Source of the DNA: Limnobacter thiooxidans
GTDB lineage: Bacteria > Pseudomonadota > Gammaproteobacteria > Burkholderiales > Burkholderiaceae_B
NCBI RefSeq assembly: GCF_036323495.1
Contig: NZ_AP028947.1
Location: 1,798,001-1,862,000, forward strand
Direction: 5' to 3'
DNA: 64,000 nt
The notes beneath the pieces are model-generated. The model was not told the origin of the DNA. It made no database searches and saw only the letters and a program-made list of their open reading frames with translations. A program made the position numbers and the translations under genes. The first letter of the stretch is position 1, and the number at the start of each line of letters is the position of its first letter. Shown here one piece after another: positions 36,453 to 43,980 of this stretch.

Positions 36453-37862
36453 CTACTTTTTATTGCGCTTTTGATAAAGGCTTGAAAAAGTTTCTCCTGT
36501 AGGCACAGGGAAATCGCGCTGATCGGTCCAGCCTTTGGCCATGGGCAGGCTGTGTATTACCCCCTTGCGCTTTCCCCACCAGGCCATCGCCTTGATGCCT
36601 GCGCGGGAAAGAATGCGGTATAGCGCAGGCCTTTGGGCCACAAAAGCCCAGACCTTGAAAGCTGCCTTTTCCTGCCAAGGGCGCAGGCCGCGTGAAAACT
36701 GCTGTTCACGCAGTTTGCGCAACAAATCAGGTAATGGAATTTTAACTGGGCACACCACGTGACATTCACCACACAAGGTGGCGGCCTGCGGCAGGTCCAG
36801 CGCTTTCTCAATTCCGGTGTAACTGGGCGTAAGCACAGACCCCATTGGGCCCGGATAAACCCAACCGTAGGCATGGCCACCAATTTTTTGGTAAACCGGA
36901 CAGTGATTCATGCAGGCGCCGCACTTGATGCAGCGAAGCATTTCCTCAAACTCCCCGCCCAACAAGCCTGTGCGCCCCCCGTCCAGAATCACGAAATACA
37001 TGTGTTCAGGTCCATCCAGGTCACCTACACGCTTCGGGCCTGTCAACAAGGACACGTAGTTCGAGATGCTTTGTCCGGTGGCTGAACGGGGCAACAGGCG
37101 CATCAGCGTTGCAAAATCCTCAAGTGTGGGCACCACCTTTTCAACACCTGTGATGGCCACGTGCACACGCGGATTGATGGTGCACATGCCCTCGTTGCCT
37201 TCGTTGGTGACCAGCGCAACGGAGCCTGTGTCGGCAATAATGAAATTGCCACCCGTCACGCCCATGTCAGCTGCCAGAAACTGGGGGCGCAAAATTTCAC
37301 GCGCTTCGCGTGTCATTTCCGCAATATCGGTTTTCCGGGGCAGGTGGTGATGCTTTTCAAACAGATCTGCAACCTGCTCCTTGTCCTTGTGAACCACTGG
37401 CGCAATGATATGACTGGGCCGCTCGTTGTCATTGATCTGCAAAATGTATTCGCCCAGATCCGTTTCACGAACTTTCACGCCATCGGCTTCAAGTGCCTTG
37501 TTCAGAGCCATTTCTTCAGTGACCATGGATTTGGACTTGATCACTGTTTTTACAGCGTGCTTGCGAGCGATTTTCACCACCAGTTGCGCAGCTTCCTGAG
37601 GTGTTCGGGCGAACAAAACACGGGCACCAGTTTCTGTGGCCTTTTGTTCAAACAACTCCAGCCACACATCCAGGCTTTGAATGCTTCGGTTACGAATATC
37701 CACAGCGGCTGAACGGGTTCCCTCGAAATCATCCAACTCGAGAATGCTGGTTGCCCGCGCATTCACAAACTTGCTGGACAGGCGTTTGAGGTTTTCCTGC
37801 AAACGCGGATCGTTCAGCTTCTCGCTGGCCTTGCGTTCGAAAAACATGCTTTGTACTTGCAT
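36453..37862 (-). CDS. lutB: LutB-type iron-sulfur protein (lactate utilisation)
   Basis: 469 residues. Ferredoxin-type cluster motifs CIKCGACMNHCPVY (about 308-321) and CGECHVVCPVKI (about 361-372) lie toward the C-terminus; the N-terminal half is the LUD domain (VKTVIKSKSMVTEEMALNKA, GVTGGNFIIADTGSVALVTNEGN as its landmarks). With LutA and LutC it oxidises L-lactate to pyruvate. It is followed by no lutC here; the next gene is convergent pyrD. The preceding lutA ends 18 bases upstream. Confidence 0.93.
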   Translation of the reverse strand: MQVQSMFFERKASEKLNDPRLQENLKRLSSKFVNARATSILELDDFEGTRSAAVDIRNRSIQSLDVWLELFEQKATETGARVLFARTPQEAAQLVVKIARKHAVKTVIKSKSMVTEEMALNKALEADGVKVRETDLGEYILQINDNERPSHIIAPVVHKDKEQVADLFEKHHHLPRKTDIAEMTREAREILRPQFLAADMGVTGGNFIIADTGSVALVTNEGNEGMCTINPRVHVAITGVEKVVPTLEDFATLMRLLPRSATGQSISNYVSLLTGPKRVGDLDGPEHMYFVILDGGRTGLLGGEFEEMLRCIKCGACMNHCPVYQKIGGHAYGWVYPGPMGSVLTPSYTGIEKALDLPQAATLCGECHVVCPVKIPLPDLLRKLREQQFSRGLRPWQEKAAFKVWAFVAQRPALYRILSRAGIKAMAWWGKRKGVIHSLPMAKGWTDQRDFPVPTGETFSSLYQKRNKK

Positions 37863-37880
37863 GGTGTTTACTGCCTTTAA

Positions 37881-38621
37881 TTAAATTTGGCCGGGCTTGC
37901 GGCCAGTCAACAACTCAGCGACATGAAGAACCTGGGTATTGTCGCCCATGCGGCGCAAGCGGCCTTCAATATTCATCATGCACCCCAGGTCGCCCAGCAC
38001 CACGGCTTGTGCGCCTGTGGCCTGTATTTGCTCACACTTGTCGGTACAAATTGCGCTGGAAACTTCGCCGTACTTCAAGGCGAATGTGCCACCAAACCCG
38101 CAGCACTGACGGCTGTCCTTCATTTCCAGGATCTCAACGCCACCCATCCTCTGGATCAGATCACGGGGCTGCTTTTGAATCCCCAACTCACGCAGACCAC
38201 TGCAGGAATCGTGGTAGGTCACTTGGCTCAACTCGGAAACACCCAGTTTCGCTTGGTCGATACCCAGCACATTCACCAGAAAATCAGTCAGCTCATAGGT
38301 GCGTTCAGCCAGTCGTGCGGCACGCATCTTCAAATCAGGGTCATTATTGAATACCGCCGTGTAATGTGTTTTCACCATGCCTGCACAAGACCCGGAGGGT
38401 GCCACCACGTAATCAAACTGTTCAAACTCGGATAGCCACTTCTGTGCGAGCTTGTGCGCGCTGGGCATGTCACCAGAATTCCAGGCTGGCTGCCCGCAAC
38501 AGGTTTGAGCTTGAGGAACGATGACATCACAACCAGCCGACTCCAGCAAATCAAGTGCCGCAAACCCGATGGATGGCCTCATGGACTCCACCAGACAAGT
38601 TACAAACAAACCAACACGCAA
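37881..38621 (-). CDS. lutA: LutA-type (Fe-S)-binding oxidoreductase subunit
   Basis: 246 residues with two Cys-rich CCG domains: CGQPAWNSGD (about 45-55) and QCCGFGGTFA (about 172-181), plus CSGLRELGI, the features of LutA/GlpC-type heterodisulfide-reductase-like subunits. Start set at TTG 38621, preceded by GGGGAA and directly followed by RVGLFVTCLVESMRPSIGFA, the usual family N-terminus. The frame opens 25 codons earlier at an ATG, but those residues are not family-like. First gene of lutA-lutB, divergent from an IclR regulator. Confidence 0.92.
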   Translation of the reverse strand: MRVGLFVTCLVESMRPSIGFAALDLLESAGCDVIVPQAQTCCGQPAWNSGDMPSAHKLAQKWLSEFEQFDYVVAPSGSCAGMVKTHYTAVFNNDPDLKMRAARLAERTYELTDFLVNVLGIDQAKLGVSELSQVTYHDSCSGLRELGIQKQPRDLIQRMGGVEILEMKDSRQCCGFGGTFALKYGEVSSAICTDKCEQIQATGAQAVVLGDLGCMMNIEGRLRRMGDNTQVLHVAELLTGRKPGQI

Positions 38622-38759
38622 GGCATTTCCCCAAAGTGCATGAAAACCTCTCAAGTGTATGCAGCACGCCCTTTTCCAGCCAGTAGTGATAACCATAACG
38701 AGTGACGTGTTTCACAATATGGTTTAAACTTCTCACTGCATGAAAAGGAACTACCCCAT
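38622..38759. promoter_or_regulatory. Divergent lutA/iclR control region
   Basis: 138 bases that must hold both promoters. The stretch at about 38709-38729, GTTTCACAATATGG and TTTAAAC, has partial dyad symmetry, and TTTCA/TGAAA pairs flank 38710-38746, but no IclR operator can be assigned with confidence. Confidence 0.35.
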
Positions 38760-39560
38760 ATGAGTGAAGAGTCAGTTGGCCGCACCAGTATTCAGGTGAT
38801 TGAACGAATGATGCAATTGCTGGACGCCTTGGCTGAACACCAAGACCCCGTTGCATTGAAGGACCTGGCACGTGACACCAAGCTGCACCCATCCACTGCG
38901 CACAGAATTTTGAATGATCTGGTGGCCTGCCGACTTGTCGATCGCACAGACCCCGGCTTATACCGTTTGGGCATGCGTTTACTTGAACTGGGCAACCTGG
39001 TGAAAGCGCGCTTGAACGTGCGGGATGCAGCGCTGGAATTGATGCGAAAACTGCATCGACTCACCGGGCAAACCGTCAATTTGTCAGTTCGGCAAGGCGA
39101 TGAAATTGTGTATGTGGACCGCGCTTACAGTGAACGGTCTGGCATGCAGGTGGTTCGCGCCATTGGTGGCCGTGCGCCACTGCATTTGACATCCACCGGC
39201 AAGTTGTTTTTGGCAGCTGAAAGCCACGACACCCTGAAGCTCTATGCGGACAGAACCACCTTGCGTGGCACCACGCTGAACAGCCTGACAACGCTGGAAA
39301 AACTGGAAAAAGAATTGGTTTTGGTGAGGACTGAAGGCTTTGCCCGCGACAACGAAGAATTGGAAATGGGTGTTCGCTGCATGGCAGCGGGCATTTACGA
39401 CGACTCATCGAAGCTGATCGCCGGTTTGTCAATTTCAGCACCGGCGGACCGCATTCAAGAAGACTGGTTGCAGGAGCTGATTCACACAGCCCAGCGCATT
39501 AGCGCCTCATTGGGCTGGCAGGGGCGGGTTATTCCACCCAGCGGGCGTTTCAGAATATAA
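38760..39560 (+). CDS. IclR-family transcriptional regulator
   Basis: 266 residues. N-terminal winged helix-turn-helix (about 10-70; MQLLDALAEHQDPVALKDLA, TAHRILNDLVACRLVDR) and C-terminal effector-binding IclR domain (GRAPLHLTSTGKLFLA, GFARDNEELEMGVRCMAAGI). AAGGA precedes the ATG. Divergent from lutA with 138 bases between the two starts, so lutAB is its likely target and lactate or a related acid the likely effector; both are inferred from position. Confidence 0.93.
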   Translation: MSEESVGRTSIQVIERMMQLLDALAEHQDPVALKDLARDTKLHPSTAHRILNDLVACRLVDRTDPGLYRLGMRLLELGNLVKARLNVRDAALELMRKLHRLTGQTVNLSVRQGDEIVYVDRAYSERSGMQVVRAIGGRAPLHLTSTGKLFLAAESHDTLKLYADRTTLRGTTLNSLTTLEKLEKELVLVRTEGFARDNEELEMGVRCMAAGIYDDSSKLIAGLSISAPADRIQEDWLQELIHTAQRISASLGWQGRVIPPSGRFRI

Positions 39561-39568
39561 GGGCTGTG

Positions 39569-40477
39569 TTATTTCACAGCCGCATAGTTGGCTATCGGGG
39601 TAGTCGGGGCAGTCGGGGTTTGTGAATTGACTGCCATTACATATTCCCTGATTCGCTCTGCATCGGCAAAACGGGCTTGCGAGCCCAATGCATCCAGCAA
39701 CACGATGACCAAGTTTCGATCGCCCACACGCGCTTTCATCACCAGGCAACGCCCTGCTTCATTGATAAACCCGGTTTTTTGAACCTGAATATCCCATTCC
39801 TTGTTCTTGATCAGCCGATTGGTATTGCGAAAGTTAAGCTGGCCCTTGCCCGATTGAACTGAAAACTGAGGATCAGTTGAAAACTGGCGAATCAAAGGAA
39901 AACCTTGTGCGTGCAATACCATTCGAGCCAGGTCGTTCGCGCTGGATTTATTTTCCACAGACAAACCAGTTGTTTCCGCAAAATTCGTGTTGATCATGCG
40001 CAGGCTGGCGGCACGTCGATTCATTTGAGCCACACAAGCGGCAAGGCCACCGGGGTAGCTTCGGCCCAAGGCGGAGGCTGCACGGTTTTCAGAGGCCATC
40101 AAGGCCAGATGAATCAATTCACGGCGGGTGAATTCGCTGCCAGGCCGCAGGCGTGAGCTTGTGTTCTTGTAATAATCAATGTCGGCATTGGTGATGGTGA
40201 TCACTTCGTTCAGGTCCAGATCGGCCTCGAGGGTGACCACAACCGTCATGAGTTTCGTGATGGAGGCAATCGGCAAAACCGCCGATGGGTTTTTGGCATA
40301 CAACACTTCGAGGGAATCTGCATCAGCCACGAGTGCCACCGAACTGTTCAACGACAAGGGGTCGTGTGCACTTTTCAGGCTTGCGCGTTCCACCCCATTG
40401 GGGCCCGCGTTAGCCAGCGAACAAAACACCATGGAACAAACTAAAAAACCTTTGATTGCGGATGCTTTGAGAGTCAT
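39569..40477 (-). CDS. pbpG: D-alanyl-D-alanine endopeptidase (PBP7 type)
   Basis: 302 residues. Signal peptide 1-~24 (ending SLANAG). All three penicillin-binding motifs are present: Ser72-Ile-Thr-Lys75, Ser129-Glu-Asn131 and Lys234-Thr-Gly236. Length and lack of a C-terminal amphipathic anchor favour the PBP7/8 endopeptidase group over DacA carboxypeptidases. Cleaves peptidoglycan cross-links in the periplasm. The C-terminus has a short Pro/Thr tail (SQTPTAPTTPIANYAAVK). Confidence 0.92.
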   Translation of the reverse strand: MTLKASAIKGFLVCSMVFCSLANAGPNGVERASLKSAHDPLSLNSSVALVADADSLEVLYAKNPSAVLPIASITKLMTVVVTLEADLDLNEVITITNADIDYYKNTSSRLRPGSEFTRRELIHLALMASENRAASALGRSYPGGLAACVAQMNRRAASLRMINTNFAETTGLSVENKSSANDLARMVLHAQGFPLIRQFSTDPQFSVQSGKGQLNFRNTNRLIKNKEWDIQVQKTGFINEAGRCLVMKARVGDRNLVIVLLDALGSQARFADAERIREYVMAVNSQTPTAPTTPIANYAAVK

Positions 40478-40527
40478 GGTGTTTATGTATTTTTATAGTC
40501 GCTAACAATGAGTGAATTCTACGCAGA

Positions 40528-40554
40528 ATGGAACAGGCCGCCAAGGTGTTCCAT
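40528..40554. repeat. Inverted repeat between pbpG and the HDAC-like gene
   Basis: ATGGAACA (40528-40535) and TGTTCCAT (40547-40554) are perfect complements around 11 bases. No T-run follows on either strand, so it may be an operator for pbpG or a weak hairpin after the HDAC-like gene. Confidence 0.4.
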
Positions 40555-40580
40555 CCAATAATAACAAGGTTTTATGCCGT

Positions 40581-41546
40581 CTAATTCGAGCTATTTCTTG
40601 AATATACCTGCCTGACGTAGTGTTCGCCATATTCTGCAAGTCTTTTCACCACGCCCAACTGCAAATCTGTGAGGTGTTCAAGGTCGGGGAAGTACCCTCC
40701 AGCCATGACAGCGGCCACCGGCAATCTTTGTTTTGCAGCCCAGTCCAGCACAATCTGGTCACGCAGTTTAATACCCTCATCACTCAGCGCCAACTTGCCC
40801 AAACGATCAGCATGATGCACATCAAGCCCCGCTACGTACAACACCAGATCCGCCTTAAAGCAATTTTCAATCTGGTTTAGAGCGGCTTGTAACTGAGTCA
40901 TGTAGAACTCGTCCCCAGTTCCATCAGGCAGTGCGATATCCAGATCACTGACAGCCTTGGTGAAAGGGTAATTCTTCTCGCCATGCATGGAAAAAGTAAA
41001 CACACTGGAATCGTTTTCCAATATTTCAGCTGTGCCGTCTCCCTGGTGCACATCCAGATCAATCACCAGCACATTCGGAATCTGGCGCTTCGCGTGCTTC
41101 ACAACGTTTGCAATGTAATCTGTTTGATACACCCTTGCAGCGACAGCGAGGTCGTTGAACACGCAAAAGCCACCACCCTTGGCATGCTTGGCGTGGTGAG
41201 TTCCACCTGCCAGATTTACCGCTGCGCCATGCTGCAACGCACTCCGCGAAGCAGAAACAGTGGCCCCAACCGAACGAAGAGAACGTTCCACCATTTGAGT
41301 GGACCAGGGAAAGCCGATTTCCCTTTGTTCATCGGCGGAAACGTTCCCTTGTTCTATTCTGGCTACGTAAGCTGGGCAATGGGCCAAGGCCAGTTGCCCG
41401 GCAGTAGCTGCCAAAGGAACCGAAAGCGTTCCAGAACAATTACTTGCCATCACCTTATCGCGAAGAATCCGATACTTTTGCATAGGAAAGCGGTGGCCTG
41501 GTGGCAATGGCAGTACAAACTCATCGGTATAAAAAACTTCAATCAT
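40581..41546 (-). CDS. Histone deacetylase-like amidohydrolase
   Basis: 321 residues of the arginase/deacetylase fold. The His pair is His117-His118 (GGTHHAKH); zinc ligands are Asp165 and His167 (VIDLDVHQGDGT) and Asp247 (HHADRLGKL). The C-terminal GGYFPD supplies the conserved GGY. Bacterial members act on acetylated polyamines, acetoin-pathway proteins or unknown amides; the substrate is not predictable. Divergent from a phasin gene, 174 bases between starts. Confidence 0.92.
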   Translation of the reverse strand: MIEVFYTDEFVLPLPPGHRFPMQKYRILRDKVMASNCSGTLSVPLAATAGQLALAHCPAYVARIEQGNVSADEQREIGFPWSTQMVERSLRSVGATVSASRSALQHGAAVNLAGGTHHAKHAKGGGFCVFNDLAVAARVYQTDYIANVVKHAKRQIPNVLVIDLDVHQGDGTAEILENDSSVFTFSMHGEKNYPFTKAVSDLDIALPDGTGDEFYMTQLQAALNQIENCFKADLVLYVAGLDVHHADRLGKLALSDEGIKLRDQIVLDWAAKQRLPVAAVMAGGYFPDLEHLTDLQLGVVKRLAEYGEHYVRQVYSRNSSN

Positions 41547-41585
41547 GGTTAATACAACAGAACGAACACAATTTATTGCATTGCA

Positions 41586-41600
41586 ACATTTTTGTTGACA
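41586..41600. promoter_or_regulatory. Inverted repeat overlapping the phasin -35 box
   Basis: CAACA-TTTT-TGTTGA: a short dyad (CAAC/GTTG) that covers the -35 box of the phasin promoter and is flanked by TGC repeats (ATTGCATTGCAAC). Its position suits a repressor such as PhaR, which controls phasin genes in related bacteria; the link is inferred. Confidence 0.4.
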
Positions 41601-41622
41601 GCAGAATTTAATTTGGTAGAAT
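41595..41622 (+). promoter_or_regulatory. Sigma-70 promoter of the phasin gene
   Basis: Perfect -35 TTGACA (41595-41600), 16-base spacer, -10 TAGAAT (41617-41622, five of six). About 100 bases of untranslated leader precede the ATG. Confidence 0.75.
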
Positions 41623-41720
41623 TCAATTTGTGCACCGCATCAAACGGTGACAGAGATGTGATGGGATCCAAACGAAACCACGCCATAATAACCTAGCGGT
41701 AAAACCTGACGGAGCAAAAA

Positions 41721-42278
41721 ATGATGATGACCCCCGAGCAAATTCTTGACGTTCAAAAATCCAACCTTGAAAAAATCCTGGGTCTGAGCCAGAAATCATT
41801 CAGCAACGTCGAAAAGGTTGTTGAGTTGCACCTCAATGCCGTTAAATCATACATGGAAGACAGCGTTGAAGCTGTAAAAGCACTGTCATCCGCCAAAGAC
41901 ATTCAAGACTTCATGGCCGTGTCTTCTTCAGTGGCCCAGCCATTGTCCGAGAAAGCCGTGTCCTACAGCAAGGACATGTATGCGTTGTCTTCAGGCATGG
42001 TTTCTGAAGCAGCGAAACTGGTTGAAGAGCAAGTGTCTGAAAGCAACAAGAAATTCGTTGAACTCTTTGAGTCAGCCAGCAAAAATGCGCCAGCAGGTTC
42101 TGAAGGTGCCGTTGCACTGATGAAGTCTGCTTTGACCGCAGCGAATACCGCTTACGACAGCGTAAGCAAGGCCACAAAACAAGCTGTTGAAATGGCAGAA
42201 GCCAACATGGATGCCGCCACAAGCGCAACCATCAAGGCCGCCAACACAGCCTCTTCAAAGGCCCGCAAAGCCGCTTAA
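41721..42278 (+). CDS. Phasin family protein
   Basis: 185 residues, all helical and Ala/Ser/Lys-rich: MTPEQILDVQKSNLEKILGL, then EKVVELHLNAVKSYMEDSVE, ending in an Ala/Lys tail. This is the phasin_2 family, which coats polyhydroxyalkanoate granules and controls their size. Three consecutive ATG codons (41721, 41724, 41727) follow GGAG at 41711; any may start. A strong promoter upstream and a strong terminator downstream mark an abundant monocistronic transcript. No PHA synthase gene is in the window. Confidence 0.93.
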   Translation: MMMTPEQILDVQKSNLEKILGLSQKSFSNVEKVVELHLNAVKSYMEDSVEAVKALSSAKDIQDFMAVSSSVAQPLSEKAVSYSKDMYALSSGMVSEAAKLVEEQVSESNKKFVELFESASKNAPAGSEGAVALMKSALTAANTAYDSVSKATKQAVEMAEANMDAATSATIKAANTASSKARKAA

Positions 42279-42331
42279 ATCAAGCGCTTGCATGTAAAGG
42301 TGTCTCCTCGTTCCTCCTGGAACGAATTCTC

Positions 42332-42366
42332 AAAGCCTGCCCTCTTTTGTGGCAGGCTTTTTTTTT
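42332..42366 (+). terminator. Terminator of the phasin gene
   Basis: Perfect ten-base stem AAAGCCTGCC / GGCAGGCTTT (42332-42341, 42351-42360) with a nine-base loop, running into nine T residues. Confidence 0.95.
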
Positions 42367-42389
42367 ATCTGAAATTGACGTTCAGTAAT

Positions 42390-43172
42390 TCAAACGATCA
42401 ACTCGAATTTGCACTGCATGCTTTCCAGAATTTTAAGTAGTTCAATAAAAGCCTGTGACACGATGTCCTTTTTATCAACACCGCCCCGGGCTTTCACACC
42501 CAACTCGATGTGCCGGGCCAGTTTGTTGTCGCCCACGCTGGGAAGGCTGTACAACTTGCAATCAGGAAAACTGGATTCAAGCTGCTCCATGACCGGAGTA
42601 ATGCGGGCCTCTGGCGTATTGAAGAGCAACAATGCTTTTTTGTATTCCAGTTCCTGATGGTGAAATTCAGGATAAATCGTGTCCAGCACCCATTCAATCA
42701 TGGGCCAGGCCATGACGGGGAAACCAGGCACAAAATGATGACGACCCACTGAAAACCCTGCGATGCGGTTGTAAGGGTTGGGGATCAAACTTGCGTCAGC
42801 GGGAAAATCTGCCATTCGTAGCCTGAACTCGTCCAGGGGCTGACCGCTCTCCTCGCAGCGCTGGCGAATCAGTTCCACAGCCCCAGGGTGACGAACAATC
42901 GGGCGCCCCAAAGCCTGGGCCGCGGCTTGGCGTGTGTGGTCATCAGGCGTACCGCCAATGCCACCACAACTGAACACGATGTGGTCACTTGCAAAAGATC
43001 GCTTCAAGGTTTCAGTCAGAAACTCCCGATCATCGCCCACCATTTGCACCCAGGACAAATGAAGCCCCCGAGCTGAGAGCCGCTCAATTGTGGCGGGAAT
43101 GTGCTTGTCCTGCCGCAAACCCGACAAAATTTCATCGCCAACCACGATTAAGCCAATTTTAGGTACTGCCAT
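42390..43172 (-). CDS. CinA N-terminal-like (molybdopterin-binding fold) protein
   Basis: 260 residues of the MoCF/CinA-N domain: PKIGLIVVGDEILSGLRQDKH at the start, FSCGGIGGTPDDHTRQAAAQ as the substrate-loop motif, and GRHHFVPGFPVMAWPMIEW later. No C-terminal nicotinamide-nucleotide amidase domain follows, so it is the short, stand-alone form. CinA N-domains act as ADP-ribose or CoA-derivative pyrophosphatases in some bacteria; the function here is unknown. 21 bases downstream of the EI24 gene on the same strand. Confidence 0.88.
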   Translation of the reverse strand: MAVPKIGLIVVGDEILSGLRQDKHIPATIERLSARGLHLSWVQMVGDDREFLTETLKRSFASDHIVFSCGGIGGTPDDHTRQAAAQALGRPIVRHPGAVELIRQRCEESGQPLDEFRLRMADFPADASLIPNPYNRIAGFSVGRHHFVPGFPVMAWPMIEWVLDTIYPEFHHQELEYKKALLLFNTPEARITPVMEQLESSFPDCKLYSLPSVGDNKLARHIELGVKARGGVDKKDIVSQAFIELLKILESMQCKFELIV

Positions 43173-43193
43173 TTTTCTGCTCTGCTGTTGAAT

Positions 43194-43958
43194 TTAGAAG
43201 GACTGGATCACGGGTGCATCAATTTTTTTGCTTTGCCTGACCTGGACAAGTGTGCCCATGTAATGGCGAGTGAAAGCGAGGGCTGACATCACGGGCATGA
43301 TCAACAAGATTGGTGGGATAAAACTCAGGAAAGCGCACACAAGCCCGATAAGCCATGCGGAGGTGCTATCTCGTTTTTTGACTTCGACCATTTCCAGCTT
43401 CGTGGCGTGGCCTGACAGCGAATCAAAGCGCATCACAGTCATGAGGAGGTACGCCGTCAGCAAAACAGGCAATACAAAGGCCATTCCAGGTATCAACCAC
43501 AAGGGCAAGGTAACTATCCATGCAATCAGGAAAACGATCACCGCTTTGAGGGTGACCCAAAGGCTCATGACAAACCCGGAATCACCCTTTTTTTCGATAC
43601 CACGAAATTCTTTGTCGGTCAGGTAGTTGACTACCGGTGGGGTGACATACAGCCCAGCCAGCAGCACGGCGGATGTGGCCACGATTGGCCACAAAAGGCC
43701 AAACACGGCAAGCGGCACCAAAATAACTTTGAGCCAGCCAAGAAAGGCCGCATCGGTGGCAACCGCTTCAGCTGAAAAGTCCAGACCAATGAATGACAAG
43801 GCCCACATGGCCACATTGACCAGAGGGTCGACCGACAACCAGATCACCACGAGCCAGAACACAGAAGCAATGGCCACGGAGACCAGGGTCAACATCAACA
43901 TTTTAGGTCGAAAGGAATCGATAAAAGCATTGAATAAAATCGACATTGCACTGTTCAT
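43194..43958 (-). CDS. EI24/CysZ-like membrane protein
   Basis: 254 residues with about five to six hydrophobic segments (20-40, 72-105, 133-175, 205-235). Matches the EI24 domain family (ex-CysZ/etoposide-induced 2.4): MSILFNAFIDSFRPKML, then PVLLTAYLLMTVMRFDSL. E. coli CysZ is a sulfate channel, but most EI24 proteins have unproven function. Lies between hrpA and the CinA-like gene, all on one strand. Confidence 0.85.
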   Translation of the reverse strand: MNSAMSILFNAFIDSFRPKMLMLTLVSVAIASVFWLVVIWLSVDPLVNVAMWALSFIGLDFSAEAVATDAAFLGWLKVILVPLAVFGLLWPIVATSAVLLAGLYVTPPVVNYLTDKEFRGIEKKGDSGFVMSLWVTLKAVIVFLIAWIVTLPLWLIPGMAFVLPVLLTAYLLMTVMRFDSLSGHATKLEMVEVKKRDSTSAWLIGLVCAFLSFIPPILLIMPVMSALAFTRHYMGTLVQVRQSKKIDAPVIQSF

Positions 43959-43980
43959 ACAGCTTCCTGTAGTTGAAGGC

